Source: an uncultured Rhodospirillales bacterium (GTDB taxonomy: Bacteria; Pseudomonadota; Alphaproteobacteria; Acetobacterales; Acetobacteraceae). From it: a stretch of 50,871 nucleotides of DNA. The DNA is taken from NCBI GenBank assembly GCA_903928895.1, contig CAIYSR010000151.1:1-50871 (forward strand), given 5' to 3'. This document shows positions 16,175 through 24,774 of the stretch, one piece after another. The position numbers and the translations under genes were made by a program. The notes below the pieces were generated by a model. That model searched no databases and had not been told where the DNA came from. It saw nothing but the letters and a program-made list of their open reading frames with translations. How positions within the stretch are numbered: the stretch's first letter is position 1; each line of letters opens with the position of its first letter.

Positions 16175-16507
16175 TCAGCCGACGCCGAGGAGCTCGACGT
16201 CAAACACCAGTGTCGCGTTAGGCGGGATGACGCCGCCGGCGCCCCGCGCGCCGTAGCCGAGCTCGGGCGGGATGATCAGTGTCCGCTGGCCGCCGATCTT
16301 CATGCCGGCGACGCCCTGGTCCCAGCCGGCGATGACGCGCCCGGCGCCGAGCGGGAAGCTAAACGGGCTGCCGCGATCGCGCGAGCTGTCGAACTTCTCG
16401 CCCTTGTTCTCCTCCGCATCGGCGTCGAACAGCCAGCCGGTGTAGTGGACGGAAACGGTCATCCCGGCGACGGCTTCGGCGCCATCGCCGATTTTGTGGT
16501 CGATCAT
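16175..16507 (-). CDS. FKBP-type peptidyl-prolyl cis-trans isomerase
   Basis: 110 residues forming one complete FKBP domain with no signal peptide, so it is cytoplasmic. Active-site landmarks are [48 protein letters not shown] and VFDVELLGV. It accelerates proline isomerisation during folding. The start is 23 bp after the stop of a proline iminopeptidase gene. It lies 76 bp ahead of the catabolic cluster and may not share its transcript. Confidence 0.93.
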   Translation of the reverse strand: MIDHKIGDGAEAVAGMTVSVHYTGWLFDADAEENKGEKFDSSRDRGSPFSFPLGAGRVIAGWDQGVAGMKIGGQRTLIIPPELGYGARGAGGVIPPNATLVFDVELLGVG

Positions 16508-16530
16508 GGTGGGTCCTTGATGGTGGGTGG

Positions 16531-17484
16531 TTAGGCGCGCTTGAAATCCTCGGTGGCCTGGATCAGCGCACGCGCGGTGCCCGGCTCCATGCCGCCGTGG
16601 CCGGCGTCGGGGATGATGTGCAAGGCGGCTTCGGGCCAGGCGCGATGGAGTGCCCAGGCGCTGGTGGGCGGGCAGACCAGGTCGTAGCGGCCCTGGACGA
16701 TGACACCGGGGATGTGGCGGATGCGGTAGATGTTCTCCAGCAGCCAGTTGTCGGTGGCGAAGAAGCTGTTGTTGGCGAAGTAGTGGCACTCGATGCGCGC
16801 CAGCGGGAGGGCGCGCTCGGGCTGAACGGCCTCCTCGATGCCTTGCGCCTGGGGATAGAGGAAGGAAACCGCGCCCTCCCATTTGCTCCAGGCGGCGGCG
16901 GCACGCAGGCGGACCCGCTGGTCATCGCTGGTGAGCTGACGGTGATAGGCACTCACCATGTCATGGCGCTCTTCAGGCGGGATGGGCGCGAGGTATTCGT
17001 CCCAGGCGTCCGGAAACATCGCGCTCGCGCCGTGCTGGTAGAGCCAATGGACCTCCGACCGGCGGGCCAGAAAAATGCCGCGCAGGATCAGGCCGCGGAC
17101 CCGCTCGGGATGGGTTTCGGCATAGGCAAGGCCCAGCGTGCTGCCCCAGGAGCCGCCGAAGACGATCCAGCTTTCGATCGCGAGCGTCGTGCGGATGGTC
17201 TCCATATCGGCGACCAGATCCCACGTCGTGTTGTCCGTCAGCTCCGCGAACGGCGTCGAACGGCCGCTGCCGCGCTGGTCGAACAGCACGATCCGGTAAT
17301 GCGCCGGGTCGAAGAAGCGGCGCTGGCGCGGCGAGGTGCCGCCACCGGGGCCACCGTGCACGAACACCACCGGCGCCCCGTTCGGGTTGCCGCTTTCCTC
17401 GACGTAGAGCATGTGCCGGTCCGACACCGGCAGCATGCGGGTACGGTACGGCGCGATGTCGGGGAACAGCAGGGCCTCGCTCAC
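16531..17484 (-). CDS. pip: Proline iminopeptidase (alpha/beta hydrolase, S33)
   Basis: 317 residues, matching the typical 310-320. Motifs: oxyanion loop [35 protein letters not shown], nucleophile elbow [15 protein letters not shown], catalytic Asp in [11 protein letters not shown] and His in [11 protein letters not shown]. It releases N-terminal proline from peptides in the cytoplasm. The start is the GTG at 17484, which overlaps the stop of the upstream dehydrogenase gene by 4 bp (GTGA). Confidence 0.92.
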   Translation of the reverse strand: MSEALLFPDIAPYRTRMLPVSDRHMLYVEESGNPNGAPVVFVHGGPGGGTSPRQRRFFDPAHYRIVLFDQRGSGRSTPFAELTDNTTWDLVADMETIRTTLAIESWIVFGGSWGSTLGLAYAETHPERVRGLILRGIFLARRSEVHWLYQHGASAMFPDAWDEYLAPIPPEERHDMVSAYHRQLTSDDQRVRLRAAAAWSKWEGAVSFLYPQAQGIEEAVQPERALPLARIECHYFANNSFFATDNWLLENIYRIRHIPGVIVQGRYDLVCPPTSAWALHRAWPEAALHIIPDAGHGGMEPGTARALIQATEDFKRA

Positions 17485-18266
17485 AGGGTCAAGCCGCCAT
17501 CGACGACCAGGGTCTGCCCGGTCACCATGGTGGCGCCGAAGCCGAGGAAGACGATGGCCTCGGCGAGGTCCTCCGGGCTGCAGCGTCGCTTGAGCGCGGC
17601 CTTCTCGATCGAGGATTGGCGCGCGGCGTCGCCCCACTGGATCTGCCAGGAACTGTCGACCGCACCCGGCGCGATGGCATTGACCCGCACCTCCGGCGCA
17701 AGGCCGCGGGCAAGGTTCTTGGTGATGTTGACCACGCCGGCCTTGGACGCGCCGTAGGCGAGCGACGAGCCGGCGGAATGGACGCCGGCGATGGAGGCGA
17801 CCGAGACGATGGCGCCGTGGCATTCCTTCAGCGTCGGCGCTGCCGCCTTGGAGAGGCGAAACAGGCCGATCAGGTTGGTCTGCATGATGGTTTCCCACAG
17901 CTCGTCGGTGATCAAATCGAGCCGGTTGGGGGGTACCACGGTGGTCACGCCGGGGGTGCCGGCGTTGTTGACGAGGAGGTCGAGCCGGCCGAGGCGGCGG
18001 ATGGCGTCCTCGATCATCTGCGGGCCGCCGGCCGGGTCGGACACGCTGCCGGGCGCCTCGATCACGTTGTGGCCCTCCTGGCGCAAATTGGCGACCGCCT
18101 CGGGGCCGCGGGCGTCACCCTCGAGGTAGTTGATGGCCACCGTGCAGCCGTTGCGCGCCAGCATCGTGGCCGTGGCGAGCCCGATGCCCGAAGCCGCACC
18201 GGTGACGATGGCGGCCTTCCCGGACAGGTCATAGCGAACCTTGTTGGCGGCGGTGAGATTGGTCAT
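17481..18266 (-). CDS. Short-chain dehydrogenase/reductase (SDR)
   Basis: 261 residues of the classical SDR type: cofactor motif VTGAASGIGLATA, NNAGTPG, catalytic Ser in VSVASIAG, and YGASKAG with catalytic Tyr and Lys. The C-terminus [14 protein letters not shown] is usual. It is an NAD(P)-dependent oxidoreductase of unknown substrate. The ATG at 18266 is the start; the frame stays open further upstream only because it reads through the AT-rich hairpin repeat, giving an artificial Lys/Phe-rich extension. Confidence 0.92.
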   Translation of the reverse strand: MTNLTAANKVRYDLSGKAAIVTGAASGIGLATATMLARNGCTVAINYLEGDARGPEAVANLRQEGHNVIEAPGSVSDPAGGPQMIEDAIRRLGRLDLLVNNAGTPGVTTVVPPNRLDLITDELWETIMQTNLIGLFRLSKAAAPTLKECHGAIVSVASIAGVHSAGSSLAYGASKAGVVNITKNLARGLAPEVRVNAIAPGAVDSSWQIQWGDAARQSSIEKAALKRRCSPEDLAEAIVFLGFGATMVTGQTLVVDGGLTL

Positions 18267-18290
18267 GGGGCACCAGAAGCTTATGGGTAA

Positions 18291-18367
18291 AAGTTTTTTG
18301 CTTCTTTTTTTCAAAAAAGAAGCGCTTCGCAAGGCCTTCTTTTTTGAAAAAAAGAAGCAAAAAACTT
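18291..18367. repeat. AT-rich hairpin repeat, inverted doublet
   Basis: A perfect 22-bp inverted repeat (18291-18312 with 18346-18367; AAGTTTTTTGCTTC plus a T-run against its complement) encloses 33 nt. Each half is itself a hairpin, for example GCTTCTTTTTT at 18300-18310 with AAAAAAGAAGC. The left 38 bp are identical to the reverse complement of 36862-36899. The element lies between an acyl-CoA dehydrogenase stop and an SDR start on the minus strand. A terminator or mRNA-end role is plausible. Confidence 0.85.
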
Positions 18368-18425
18368 CCGTCCATTGGAGTGGAACACGGCCCCGCCGGA
18401 TGGTCCGGCGGGGCCGCATAACGGG

Positions 18426-19559
18426 TCAGAACAGGCCGTTGCCGTCGGCGAGGGCGGCGAGGTGATGGTCGGTCGAGCCGAACATCTGCTCGATCATGGT
18501 CATCCGCTTGAAGTAGTGGCCGACCTTGTACTCCATCGTCATGGCGATGCCGCCATGGAGCTGGACCGCTTCCTCACCGATCGACTTGCCCGACTTGCCG
18601 ACCTGCACCTTGGCCGCCGACAGCGCCTGGCGGCGCTCGGCAGCATCGTCGGAGGCGGCCATCATCGTGGCGTACATCGCCATCGACTTGGCCTGTTCGA
18701 GATTCGCGAACATGTCGACCGCGCGGTGCTGGAGGACCTGGAACTCGCCGATGGCGCGGCCGAACTGCTTGCGCTGCTTCATGTAGTCGACCGTGATGGC
18801 CAGCATCTCGGCCATCCCGCCGACCGCCTCGGAACACACCGCGGCGATGGCCTCGTCGATCACGCGCTCGACGACGGGCAGCGCATTGCCGGGATCGCCG
18901 ATGGCCACGCCATGGGCGTTGGCAAACGAGATCTCGGCGGCCCGCAGACCGTCCTGGGTCGGATAGCCCTTGCGCGAAACGCCGGGATCCGCAGCATCCA
19001 CCATGAACAGGCCGATTCCGCCATGGTCGCGCTGGGCGCCGGCGGTGCGGGCGGTCACCAGAAGCTGGCCGGCGCAATCGCCATGGATGACCACCGATTT
19101 CTCGCCGTTGATGACGTAGCCGCTGCCGTCCTTCCCGGCGGTGACGGCGACGTCGTTGAGGTTCCAGCGCGAGTGGCGCTCGATATGGGCCAGGGCAAGC
19201 TTGAGGTCCCCCGCGATGATCTGCGGGACCAGCTCAGCCTGCTGCTCCTCGCTGCCGGCGTGGCGGAGCAGGCCGCCACCGATGACGACGGTGGCCAGGT
19301 AAGGCTCCAGCACGAGGCCGCGGCCGAAGGCTTCCATCACCTGCGCCGTCTCGATCTGGCCGCCGCCGAAGCCCCCGAGGTCCTCGGAGAAGGGCAGGCC
19401 GAGGAGGCCGAGTTCGGCATATTGCGCCCACATCTCGGCCGACCAGCCGGTGGGCTCCTTCATGAAGTTGCGGCGATGCTCGAAGGTGTAGCGATCGGCG
19501 ATGAGCCGATCGACGCTGTCCTTGAGCAGGCGTTGGTCTTCGCTGAAATCGAAATCCAT
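18426..19559 (-). CDS. Acyl-CoA dehydrogenase, pimeloyl-CoA dehydrogenase small-subunit-like
   Basis: 377 residues with acyl-CoA dehydrogenase layout: DFSEDQRLLKDSVDRL at the start, ELGLLGLPFSEDLGGFGGG, the FAD-domain segment VINGEKSVVIHGD, and the C-terminal YMKQRKQFGRAIGEFQVLQH helix. The end (EQMFGSTDHHLAAL) lacks the Glu that serves as catalytic base in medium-chain enzymes. It lies 18 bp downstream of a second dehydrogenase gene; such pairs (PimC/PimD type) are thought to act as heteromers on dicarboxylic or unusual acyl-CoAs. Confidence 0.87.
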   Translation of the reverse strand: MDFDFSEDQRLLKDSVDRLIADRYTFEHRRNFMKEPTGWSAEMWAQYAELGLLGLPFSEDLGGFGGGQIETAQVMEAFGRGLVLEPYLATVVIGGGLLRHAGSEEQQAELVPQIIAGDLKLALAHIERHSRWNLNDVAVTAGKDGSGYVINGEKSVVIHGDCAGQLLVTARTAGAQRDHGGIGLFMVDAADPGVSRKGYPTQDGLRAAEISFANAHGVAIGDPGNALPVVERVIDEAIAAVCSEAVGGMAEMLAITVDYMKQRKQFGRAIGEFQVLQHRAVDMFANLEQAKSMAMYATMMAASDDAAERRQALSAAKVQVGKSGKSIGEEAVQLHGGIAMTMEYKVGHYFKRMTMIEQMFGSTDHHLAALADGNGLF

Positions 19560-19577
19560 TGTCTTTAATCCTATCGA

Positions 19578-20780
19578 CTAGAAACCGAGGATCGCCTTGG
19601 CGACGATGTTGCGCTGGATTTCGTTGGAGCCGCCGTAGATCGAAATCTTGCGCCAGTTGAAGTAGGTCGGGCCGGTGCCGGCGGCGTAGTCGGGGCCGTA
19701 GCCGGCCTCGTTGCGCCCGTCGCCCTCGTCCGACGCGGCGAAGGGCATCACGTAGGGGCCGACGAGTTCCATCATCAGCTCCGTCGTGGTCTGCTGGATC
19801 ACCGAGCCCTTGAGCTTGAGGATCGACGAGGCCGGGTTGGGCTTGCCCTTCGCGTGGTTCTTCTCGTCGGCGACGATGCGCAGCTGGGTCATTTCCAGCG
19901 CCTTCAGCTCGACCTCGCAGGCCGCCAGCTTCTCGCGGAATTTGCGGTCGTGGATCAGGGCCTCGCCGCCGTCGAATTCGAGTGCGGCCAGCTCGCGGAT
20001 GCGCTTGAGCCGGGCCTTGGAGGTGCCGACCCGGGCGATGCCGGTGCGCTCGTTGCCGAGCAGGAATTTGGCGCAATCCCAGCCCTTGTGCAGTTCGCCG
20101 ACCAAATTTTCGGCGGGGACGACGACGTTGTCGAAGAACACCTCGTTCACCTCGTGGCCGCCGTCGATGGTCTGGATCGGGCGGACCGTGATGCCGGGTG
20201 TTTTCATGTCCGCCAGGATGAAGGAGATACCCTCCTGCTTCTTGGCCGCCGGGTCGGTGCGGCAGAGGACAAAAATCCAGTCGGCGTGCTGGGCCAGCGT
20301 GGTCCAGGTCTTCTGCCCGTTGATCACCCAGGTGTCACCGACGCGCTCGGCCTTGGTGCGCAGCGAGGCCAGATCGGAACCGGCGCCGGGCTCGGAGAAT
20401 CCCTGGCACCACCAGACGTCGAGATTGGCGGCGGCGGGCAGATAGCGCTTCTTCTGCTCGTCGGTGCCGAACTGCGCGATGACGGGGCCGACCATCGACG
20501 TATTGAAAGCGAGCGGCGAGGGCACGCCGTTCAACTGCATCTCGTCCTGGTAGATATAGACCTGCACCGGCGTCCAGTCCTTGCCGCCCCAGGCGACGGG
20601 CCAGTTGACCACGGCGAGGCCGTTGGCGTTGAGGATGCGCTGGGCGGCGATGATCTCGTCCTTGGTGAGATGCTGGCCCTCGAGCACCTTGGTGCGGATG
20701 GACTGCGGAATGGCAGTCGTGAAGAAGGTCCGCAGTTCCTGGCGGAAGGCGACTTCCTCGGGTGTGAAGCTCAAATCCAT
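19578..20780 (-). CDS. Acyl-CoA dehydrogenase, pimeloyl-CoA dehydrogenase large-subunit-like
   Basis: 400 residues from the ATG at 20780 with GAGGAG 6 nt upstream. Recognisable segments: FTPEEVAFRQELRTFF, WGGKDWTPVQ, the substrate/FAD segment WWCQGFSEPGAGSDLASL, VINGQKTWTTLAQHAD, and C-terminal KISIYGGSNEIQRNIVAK. The usual Tyr-Glu-Gly of medium-chain enzymes is Tyr-Gly-Gly here. It should oxidise an acyl-CoA to the 2-enoyl-CoA and pass electrons to ETF. With the adjacent small-subunit-like gene and an acyl-CoA ligase 64 bp upstream it forms an acid-activation and oxidation module. Confidence 0.9.
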   Translation of the reverse strand: MDLSFTPEEVAFRQELRTFFTTAIPQSIRTKVLEGQHLTKDEIIAAQRILNANGLAVVNWPVAWGGKDWTPVQVYIYQDEMQLNGVPSPLAFNTSMVGPVIAQFGTDEQKKRYLPAAANLDVWWCQGFSEPGAGSDLASLRTKAERVGDTWVINGQKTWTTLAQHADWIFVLCRTDPAAKKQEGISFILADMKTPGITVRPIQTIDGGHEVNEVFFDNVVVPAENLVGELHKGWDCAKFLLGNERTGIARVGTSKARLKRIRELAALEFDGGEALIHDRKFREKLAACEVELKALEMTQLRIVADEKNHAKGKPNPASSILKLKGSVIQQTTTELMMELVGPYVMPFAASDEGDGRNEAGYGPDYAAGTGPTYFNWRKISIYGGSNEIQRNIVAKAILGF

Positions 20781-20844
20781 GTCGGTCTCCTCATGGGGGG
20801 TTTGGTCGGAAAGTAGTCGGGTTCGCGGGAAGCGCAATCAGCAG

Positions 20845-22494
20845 TCAGGCACCGCGGGCTTTTTCCTCGTCAGAGAGCTCCTTGCGGGAGAGCTTGCCGA
20901 CGGGTGTTTTGGGCAGGGCGTCGCGGATTTCGAGGGCGGTGGGCATTTCGTGGCGGCCGACGCGGTCCTTCAGGAAGTCCTTCAACGCCTCGTAGGTCAG
21001 CTCGGCGGCGCCGGGCTTGAGCGAGACGAAGACCTTGGCCGCCTGCCCGCGATAGGCGTCGGCGATGCCGATGACGGCGCATTCGGCGACGTCGGGGTGC
21101 TCGTAGACCGCGTCCTCGATCAGGGCGGGATAGACGTTGAAGCCGCCGGAGATGATCATGTCCTTCTTGCGGTCGACCAGGAAGAAGAAGCCGTTTTCGT
21201 CCATGTGGCCGACATCCCCGGTCAGGAACCAGCCGTCAGCGAAGGCCTTGGCGTTCTCCTCCGGCCGGTTGTAGTAGCCCGGCGTGACGTTGGGGCCCTG
21301 GATCGCGATTTCGCCGCGTTCGTTGGGGCCGAGTTCGACGCTGGGGTCATCGAGCGAGACGATGCGCATCACCAGACCCGGGACCGGCAGGCCGATCAGC
21401 CCGGGCTTGTAGGGGACATCCTCGGGGATGAGCGAGCCGATCGGGGAGGTTTCGGTCATGCCCCAGCCGCCGCCGAGGCGGCAGCCGGTCAGCGCCTCGA
21501 TGCGGGTGGCGATTTCGGCCGGCAGCGGCGCGCCGCCGGAGCCGGCGAAGCGCAGCGAGGAGAAGTCGTGCTTTTCGAGGTCCGGCACGCCGGCGAGCGC
21601 GATCCACATGGTGGGAACGCCGGGGAAGGAAGTGGCACGTTTGCGTTCGATGTCATCCAGCGTGGTCGCGATATCGAAGCGCGGGCGCAGCAGGATTTCG
21701 GTGCCGGAGACGATGGAGCGGAGCAGCACGCCGGTCAGGGCGTAGATGTGGAACAGCGGCAGGACGCCAATGACCCGGTCATCGACGCCGTACGGGCGGT
21801 CCTTGGTGAAGCTCCAGTTGTTGAGCATGGAGATCGCGGCGGTGAAATTGCCATGGGTCAGCATCGCCGCGCGCGGCAGGCCGGTGGTCCCGCCGGTGTA
21901 CTGCAGGCAGGCGACGTCATCCGGCGTGAGGCCGGGGTCGGGGGGGGCATCGCCGCCTTCGAAGGAGGACCAGGGGATCGCGGCCGCAGGGAGCGGCAGG
22001 CCAGGGGACGGGGCGCCCCAGGCTTCGTCCTCGCCGACGATGAGGCGGTCGGCATGGCCCTCGGCGAGGAGGCGCTCGGCGACCTGGAGCATGCCGGGGA
22101 TGTTGGTGGCGAGCAGGGTGCGGGCGGCGGAGTCCTTCAGCTTGTGCGCGAGCACGCGGGGCGCGTCGAGCGGGCTGAGCAGCACGACGCGCAGGCCGGC
22201 CTGGAAAGCGCCGAAGAAGGCGATGGGGTGGTAGGGCGTGTTGTGCAGATAGAAAGCGACGGTGTCGCCACGCTTGAGGCCGAAGCGGTGGAAGCCGGCG
22301 GCGGCGAGGGCAGCGCGGCGGGCGAGTTCGGTGTAGCTGATTTGCCGGTCGCGGAATTCGATCGCGGGGCGGTCCCCGTAGTCGGACGCGGCCTTGGCCA
22401 GGAGTTCGGGCAGGGTGCCGCGCTGGTAGGGCGCGTCCCACTGCATGCCGGGCGGGTAGGAGGCCTCCCAGGGATAGGGTCGCGTCAATGCCAT
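20845..22494 (-). CDS. Long-chain fatty acid / acyl-CoA ligase
   Basis: 549 residues of the ANL adenylating family. Motifs: LQYTGGTTGLPRAAMLTH (phosphate loop, with Arg where Lys is commoner), GGWGMTETSP, DGWFLTGDVGHMD, DRKKDMIISGGFNVYP, and the catalytic lysine in TPVGKLSRKEL near the C-terminus. It activates a carboxylic acid to its CoA thioester with ATP. The ATG at 22494 with GAGGAA upstream is preferred over one at 22563. It is divergent from leuC across a 147-bp gap and leads the acyl-CoA dehydrogenase genes. Confidence 0.9.
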   Translation of the reverse strand: MALTRPYPWEASYPPGMQWDAPYQRGTLPELLAKAASDYGDRPAIEFRDRQISYTELARRAALAAAGFHRFGLKRGDTVAFYLHNTPYHPIAFFGAFQAGLRVVLLSPLDAPRVLAHKLKDSAARTLLATNIPGMLQVAERLLAEGHADRLIVGEDEAWGAPSPGLPLPAAAIPWSSFEGGDAPPDPGLTPDDVACLQYTGGTTGLPRAAMLTHGNFTAAISMLNNWSFTKDRPYGVDDRVIGVLPLFHIYALTGVLLRSIVSGTEILLRPRFDIATTLDDIERKRATSFPGVPTMWIALAGVPDLEKHDFSSLRFAGSGGAPLPAEIATRIEALTGCRLGGGWGMTETSPIGSLIPEDVPYKPGLIGLPVPGLVMRIVSLDDPSVELGPNERGEIAIQGPNVTPGYYNRPEENAKAFADGWFLTGDVGHMDENGFFFLVDRKKDMIISGGFNVYPALIEDAVYEHPDVAECAVIGIADAYRGQAAKVFVSLKPGAAELTYEALKDFLKDRVGRHEMPTALEIRDALPKTPVGKLSRKELSDEEKARGA

Positions 22495-22641
22495 GTCTTG
22501 CCGTTCCTCGTCCCGCTTGCTGGGGTTGGGCCGAAAATCGCCTGTCTGCCCCGGATTGTCCATCGGTGATGCGCGTGGTGTCTGCGGGTTGTCTGACGCG
22601 GGCGGGGCGGCCTAGGGTCGCGGTGGCTGCGGGAGGCGGGC

Positions 22642-24048
22642 ATGGCGCGGACGATGTTTGATCGGATCTGGGAGCAGCACACGGTTCTGGTGCGGCCGGA
22701 TGGGGCGACGTTGCTGCATGTCGGGCGGCATCTGGTGCATGACGGCTCGCGCGCCGGGTTCCGCGCGCTGGCGGAGCGGGGGATGACGCTGCGCCATCCC
22801 GCCCGCACGTTCGGCACGCCGGATCACTATGTCTCGACGAAGAGCCATGAGCTGGCGGCGATCCCGGAACCCAACCGGCGGGAGATGGTCAGCGCCCTGG
22901 CGGAGAATGCGGCGGCGCAGGGGTTCACCTTGTTCGGGCTCGGCGATGTGCGCCAGGGGATCGTGCATGTGATCGGGCCGGAGCAGGGGATCACGCTGCC
23001 CGGCATCTTGATGGTCTGCGGCGACAGCCATACCGCGACGCATGGGGCGCTGGGGGCGCTCGCGTTCGGCATCGGGGCGTCGGAGGTCTCGCATGTACTG
23101 GCGACGCAGACCTTGTGGCAGAGTCGCAAGCCGCGGGCGATGCGGGTGACGGTGGATGGGGTGCTGGGGGCCGGGGTGACGGCGAAGGATGTGATCCTGG
23201 CGATCATCGCGCGGATCGGGGCGGGCGGGGGGAGCGGGCATGTGATCGAGTACGCCGGCAGCATTTTCCGGGCGATGTCGATGGAGGGGCGGATGACGGT
23301 GTGCAACATGTCGATCGAGGCCGGCGCGCGGGCCGGCATGGTGGCGCCGGACGAGACGACGTTTGCCTACCTGAAAGGACGGCCCTTCGCGCCGCAGGGG
23401 GAGGCGTGGGAGCGGGCGGTAGCGGCGTGGCGGGAATTGCCGAGCGATGCGGATGCCGTGTTCGACCGGGAGGTCTGGTTGGATGCCGCCGAGATCGTGC
23501 CGATGGCGACGTGGGGGACCAGCCCGGAGGATGCCGCGCCGGTGACGGGGGCGATCCCTGATCCGGCCGCTGCGCCCGACGCGGAGCGGCGCGATGCGAT
23601 TGTTCGGGCGCTGGCCTATATGGGGCTGGAGCCGGGGATGCGGATGGAGGCGATCGCGATCGATCGGGTGTTCATCGGCTCATGCACCAACAGCCGGATC
23701 GAGGACTTGCGGGCCGCGGCCGCGGTGGCGCGGGGGCGGCGGGCGGTGGTGCCGGCGATGGTGGTGCCGGGGTCGGGGCTGGTGAAGCGGCAGGCGGAGG
23801 CGGAGGGGTTGGACCAGGTGTTCCTGGCGGCCGGGTTCGAGTGGCGGGAGCCGGGGTGTTCGATGTGCGTGGGGATGAACGGGGACCTGGTGGCGCCGGG
23901 CGAGCGCTGTGCCTCGACGTCGAACCGGAATTTTGTCGGCCGGCAGGGGCGCGGGGCGCGGACGCATCTGGTGAGTCCGGCGATGGCGGTGGCGGCGGCG
24001 GTGCATGGGCGGCTGGCGGATGTGCGGCTGATGAAGGAGATCGGGTGA
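22642..24048 (+). CDS. leuC: 3-isopropylmalate dehydratase large subunit (LeuC-type)
   Basis: 468 residues, the normal length. The three 4Fe-4S cysteines are Cys348 ([10 protein letters not shown]), Cys406 and Cys409 (GCSMCVGMN). The substrate-loop motif is [20 protein letters not shown]. It is an aconitase-superfamily enzyme that isomerises 2- to 3-isopropylmalate in leucine synthesis, working with the small subunit encoded by the next gene. The early segment GTPDHYVST differs from the usual ATADHNVPT, so a role as a related hydratase (for example on a methylmalate) is possible. leuA and leuB are not in the window. Confidence 0.85.
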   Translation: MARTMFDRIWEQHTVLVRPDGATLLHVGRHLVHDGSRAGFRALAERGMTLRHPARTFGTPDHYVSTKSHELAAIPEPNRREMVSALAENAAAQGFTLFGLGDVRQGIVHVIGPEQGITLPGILMVCGDSHTATHGALGALAFGIGASEVSHVLATQTLWQSRKPRAMRVTVDGVLGAGVTAKDVILAIIARIGAGGGSGHVIEYAGSIFRAMSMEGRMTVCNMSIEAGARAGMVAPDETTFAYLKGRPFAPQGEAWERAVAAWRELPSDADAVFDREVWLDAAEIVPMATWGTSPEDAAPVTGAIPDPAAAPDAERRDAIVRALAYMGLEPGMRMEAIAIDRVFIGSCTNSRIEDLRAAAAVARGRRAVVPAMVVPGSGLVKRQAEAEGLDQVFLAAGFEWREPGCSMCVGMNGDLVAPGERCASTSNRNFVGRQGRGARTHLVSPAMAVAAAVHGRLADVRLMKEIG

Positions 24049-24668
24049 TGCGCAAGTTCGAGACGGTCGAGGCGGTGGCGGCGCCGATGGATATGGCCAA
24101 TGCGGATACCGACCAGATCATCCCGGCGCGGTTTTTGTGGCGGGCGCGGGCGGAGGGGTATGGCGGATTGCTGTTCAACGATGTGCGCAGTGCCGCGGAT
24201 GGGTCGCAGAAGGCTGATTTCGTGTTGAACCGGGTGGAGAATGCGAAGGCGGAGATTTTGGTGGCCGACCGGAATTTCGGCTGCGGCTCGTCGCGCGAGC
24301 ATGCGGTGTGGGCCTTGTCGGATGCGGGGTTCAAGGTGGTGATCGCGCCCTCGTTCGGCGACATTTTCTTCAACAACAGCTTCAAGAACGGGTTTCTGCC
24401 GATCGTGCTGCCGGAGGCGCGGTGTGCGGAGATCAGGGCGGCGCTGGCGCGCAATCCGGGGGCGCGGATGGTGGTGGATCTGGAGGCGCAGGAGGTGCGG
24501 GGGCCATTGGGCGTCAACGACGGGTTCGGCATCGACGCCTTCGAGATCGACCCGTTCCGCAAGGAGCTGCTGCTGGCGGGGATGGACGATATTTCGTTCA
24601 CCTTGAGCCAGCAGGGGGCGATCGGGGATTTCGAGGCGCGCTACGAGGACGCGATGCCGTGGGTTTGA
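24048..24668 (+). CDS. leuD: 3-isopropylmalate dehydratase small subunit (LeuD-type)
   Basis: 206 residues, typical of the small subunit. Its ATG shares a base with the leuC stop (TGATG), so the subunits are translationally coupled. Motifs: MANADTDQIIPARFLW, DRNFGCGSSREHAVWAL and SFGDIFFNNSFKNG. It supplies the swivelling domain that closes the active site over substrate. Assignment to leucine synthesis carries the same reservation as for the large subunit. Confidence 0.88.
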   Translation: MRKFETVEAVAAPMDMANADTDQIIPARFLWRARAEGYGGLLFNDVRSAADGSQKADFVLNRVENAKAEILVADRNFGCGSSREHAVWALSDAGFKVVIAPSFGDIFFNNSFKNGFLPIVLPEARCAEIRAALARNPGARMVVDLEAQEVRGPLGVNDGFGIDAFEIDPFRKELLLAGMDDISFTLSQQGAIGDFEARYEDAMPWV

Positions 24669-24774
24669 GGGCGCATTGATATTGCCGTGAGGTCGCCGGG
24701 GTGAGAACTGGATCACTTGTGTGGGGCGGGAGCGATGGCCAGATTGGCGGCGGAATGGATCAAGAGGGACTGTG

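Noticed and set aside
18267-18419. N-terminal extension of the SDR protein rich in Lys and Phe
   Set aside because: It is translation of the AT-rich hairpin repeat; the SDR fold starts just after the ATG at 18266.
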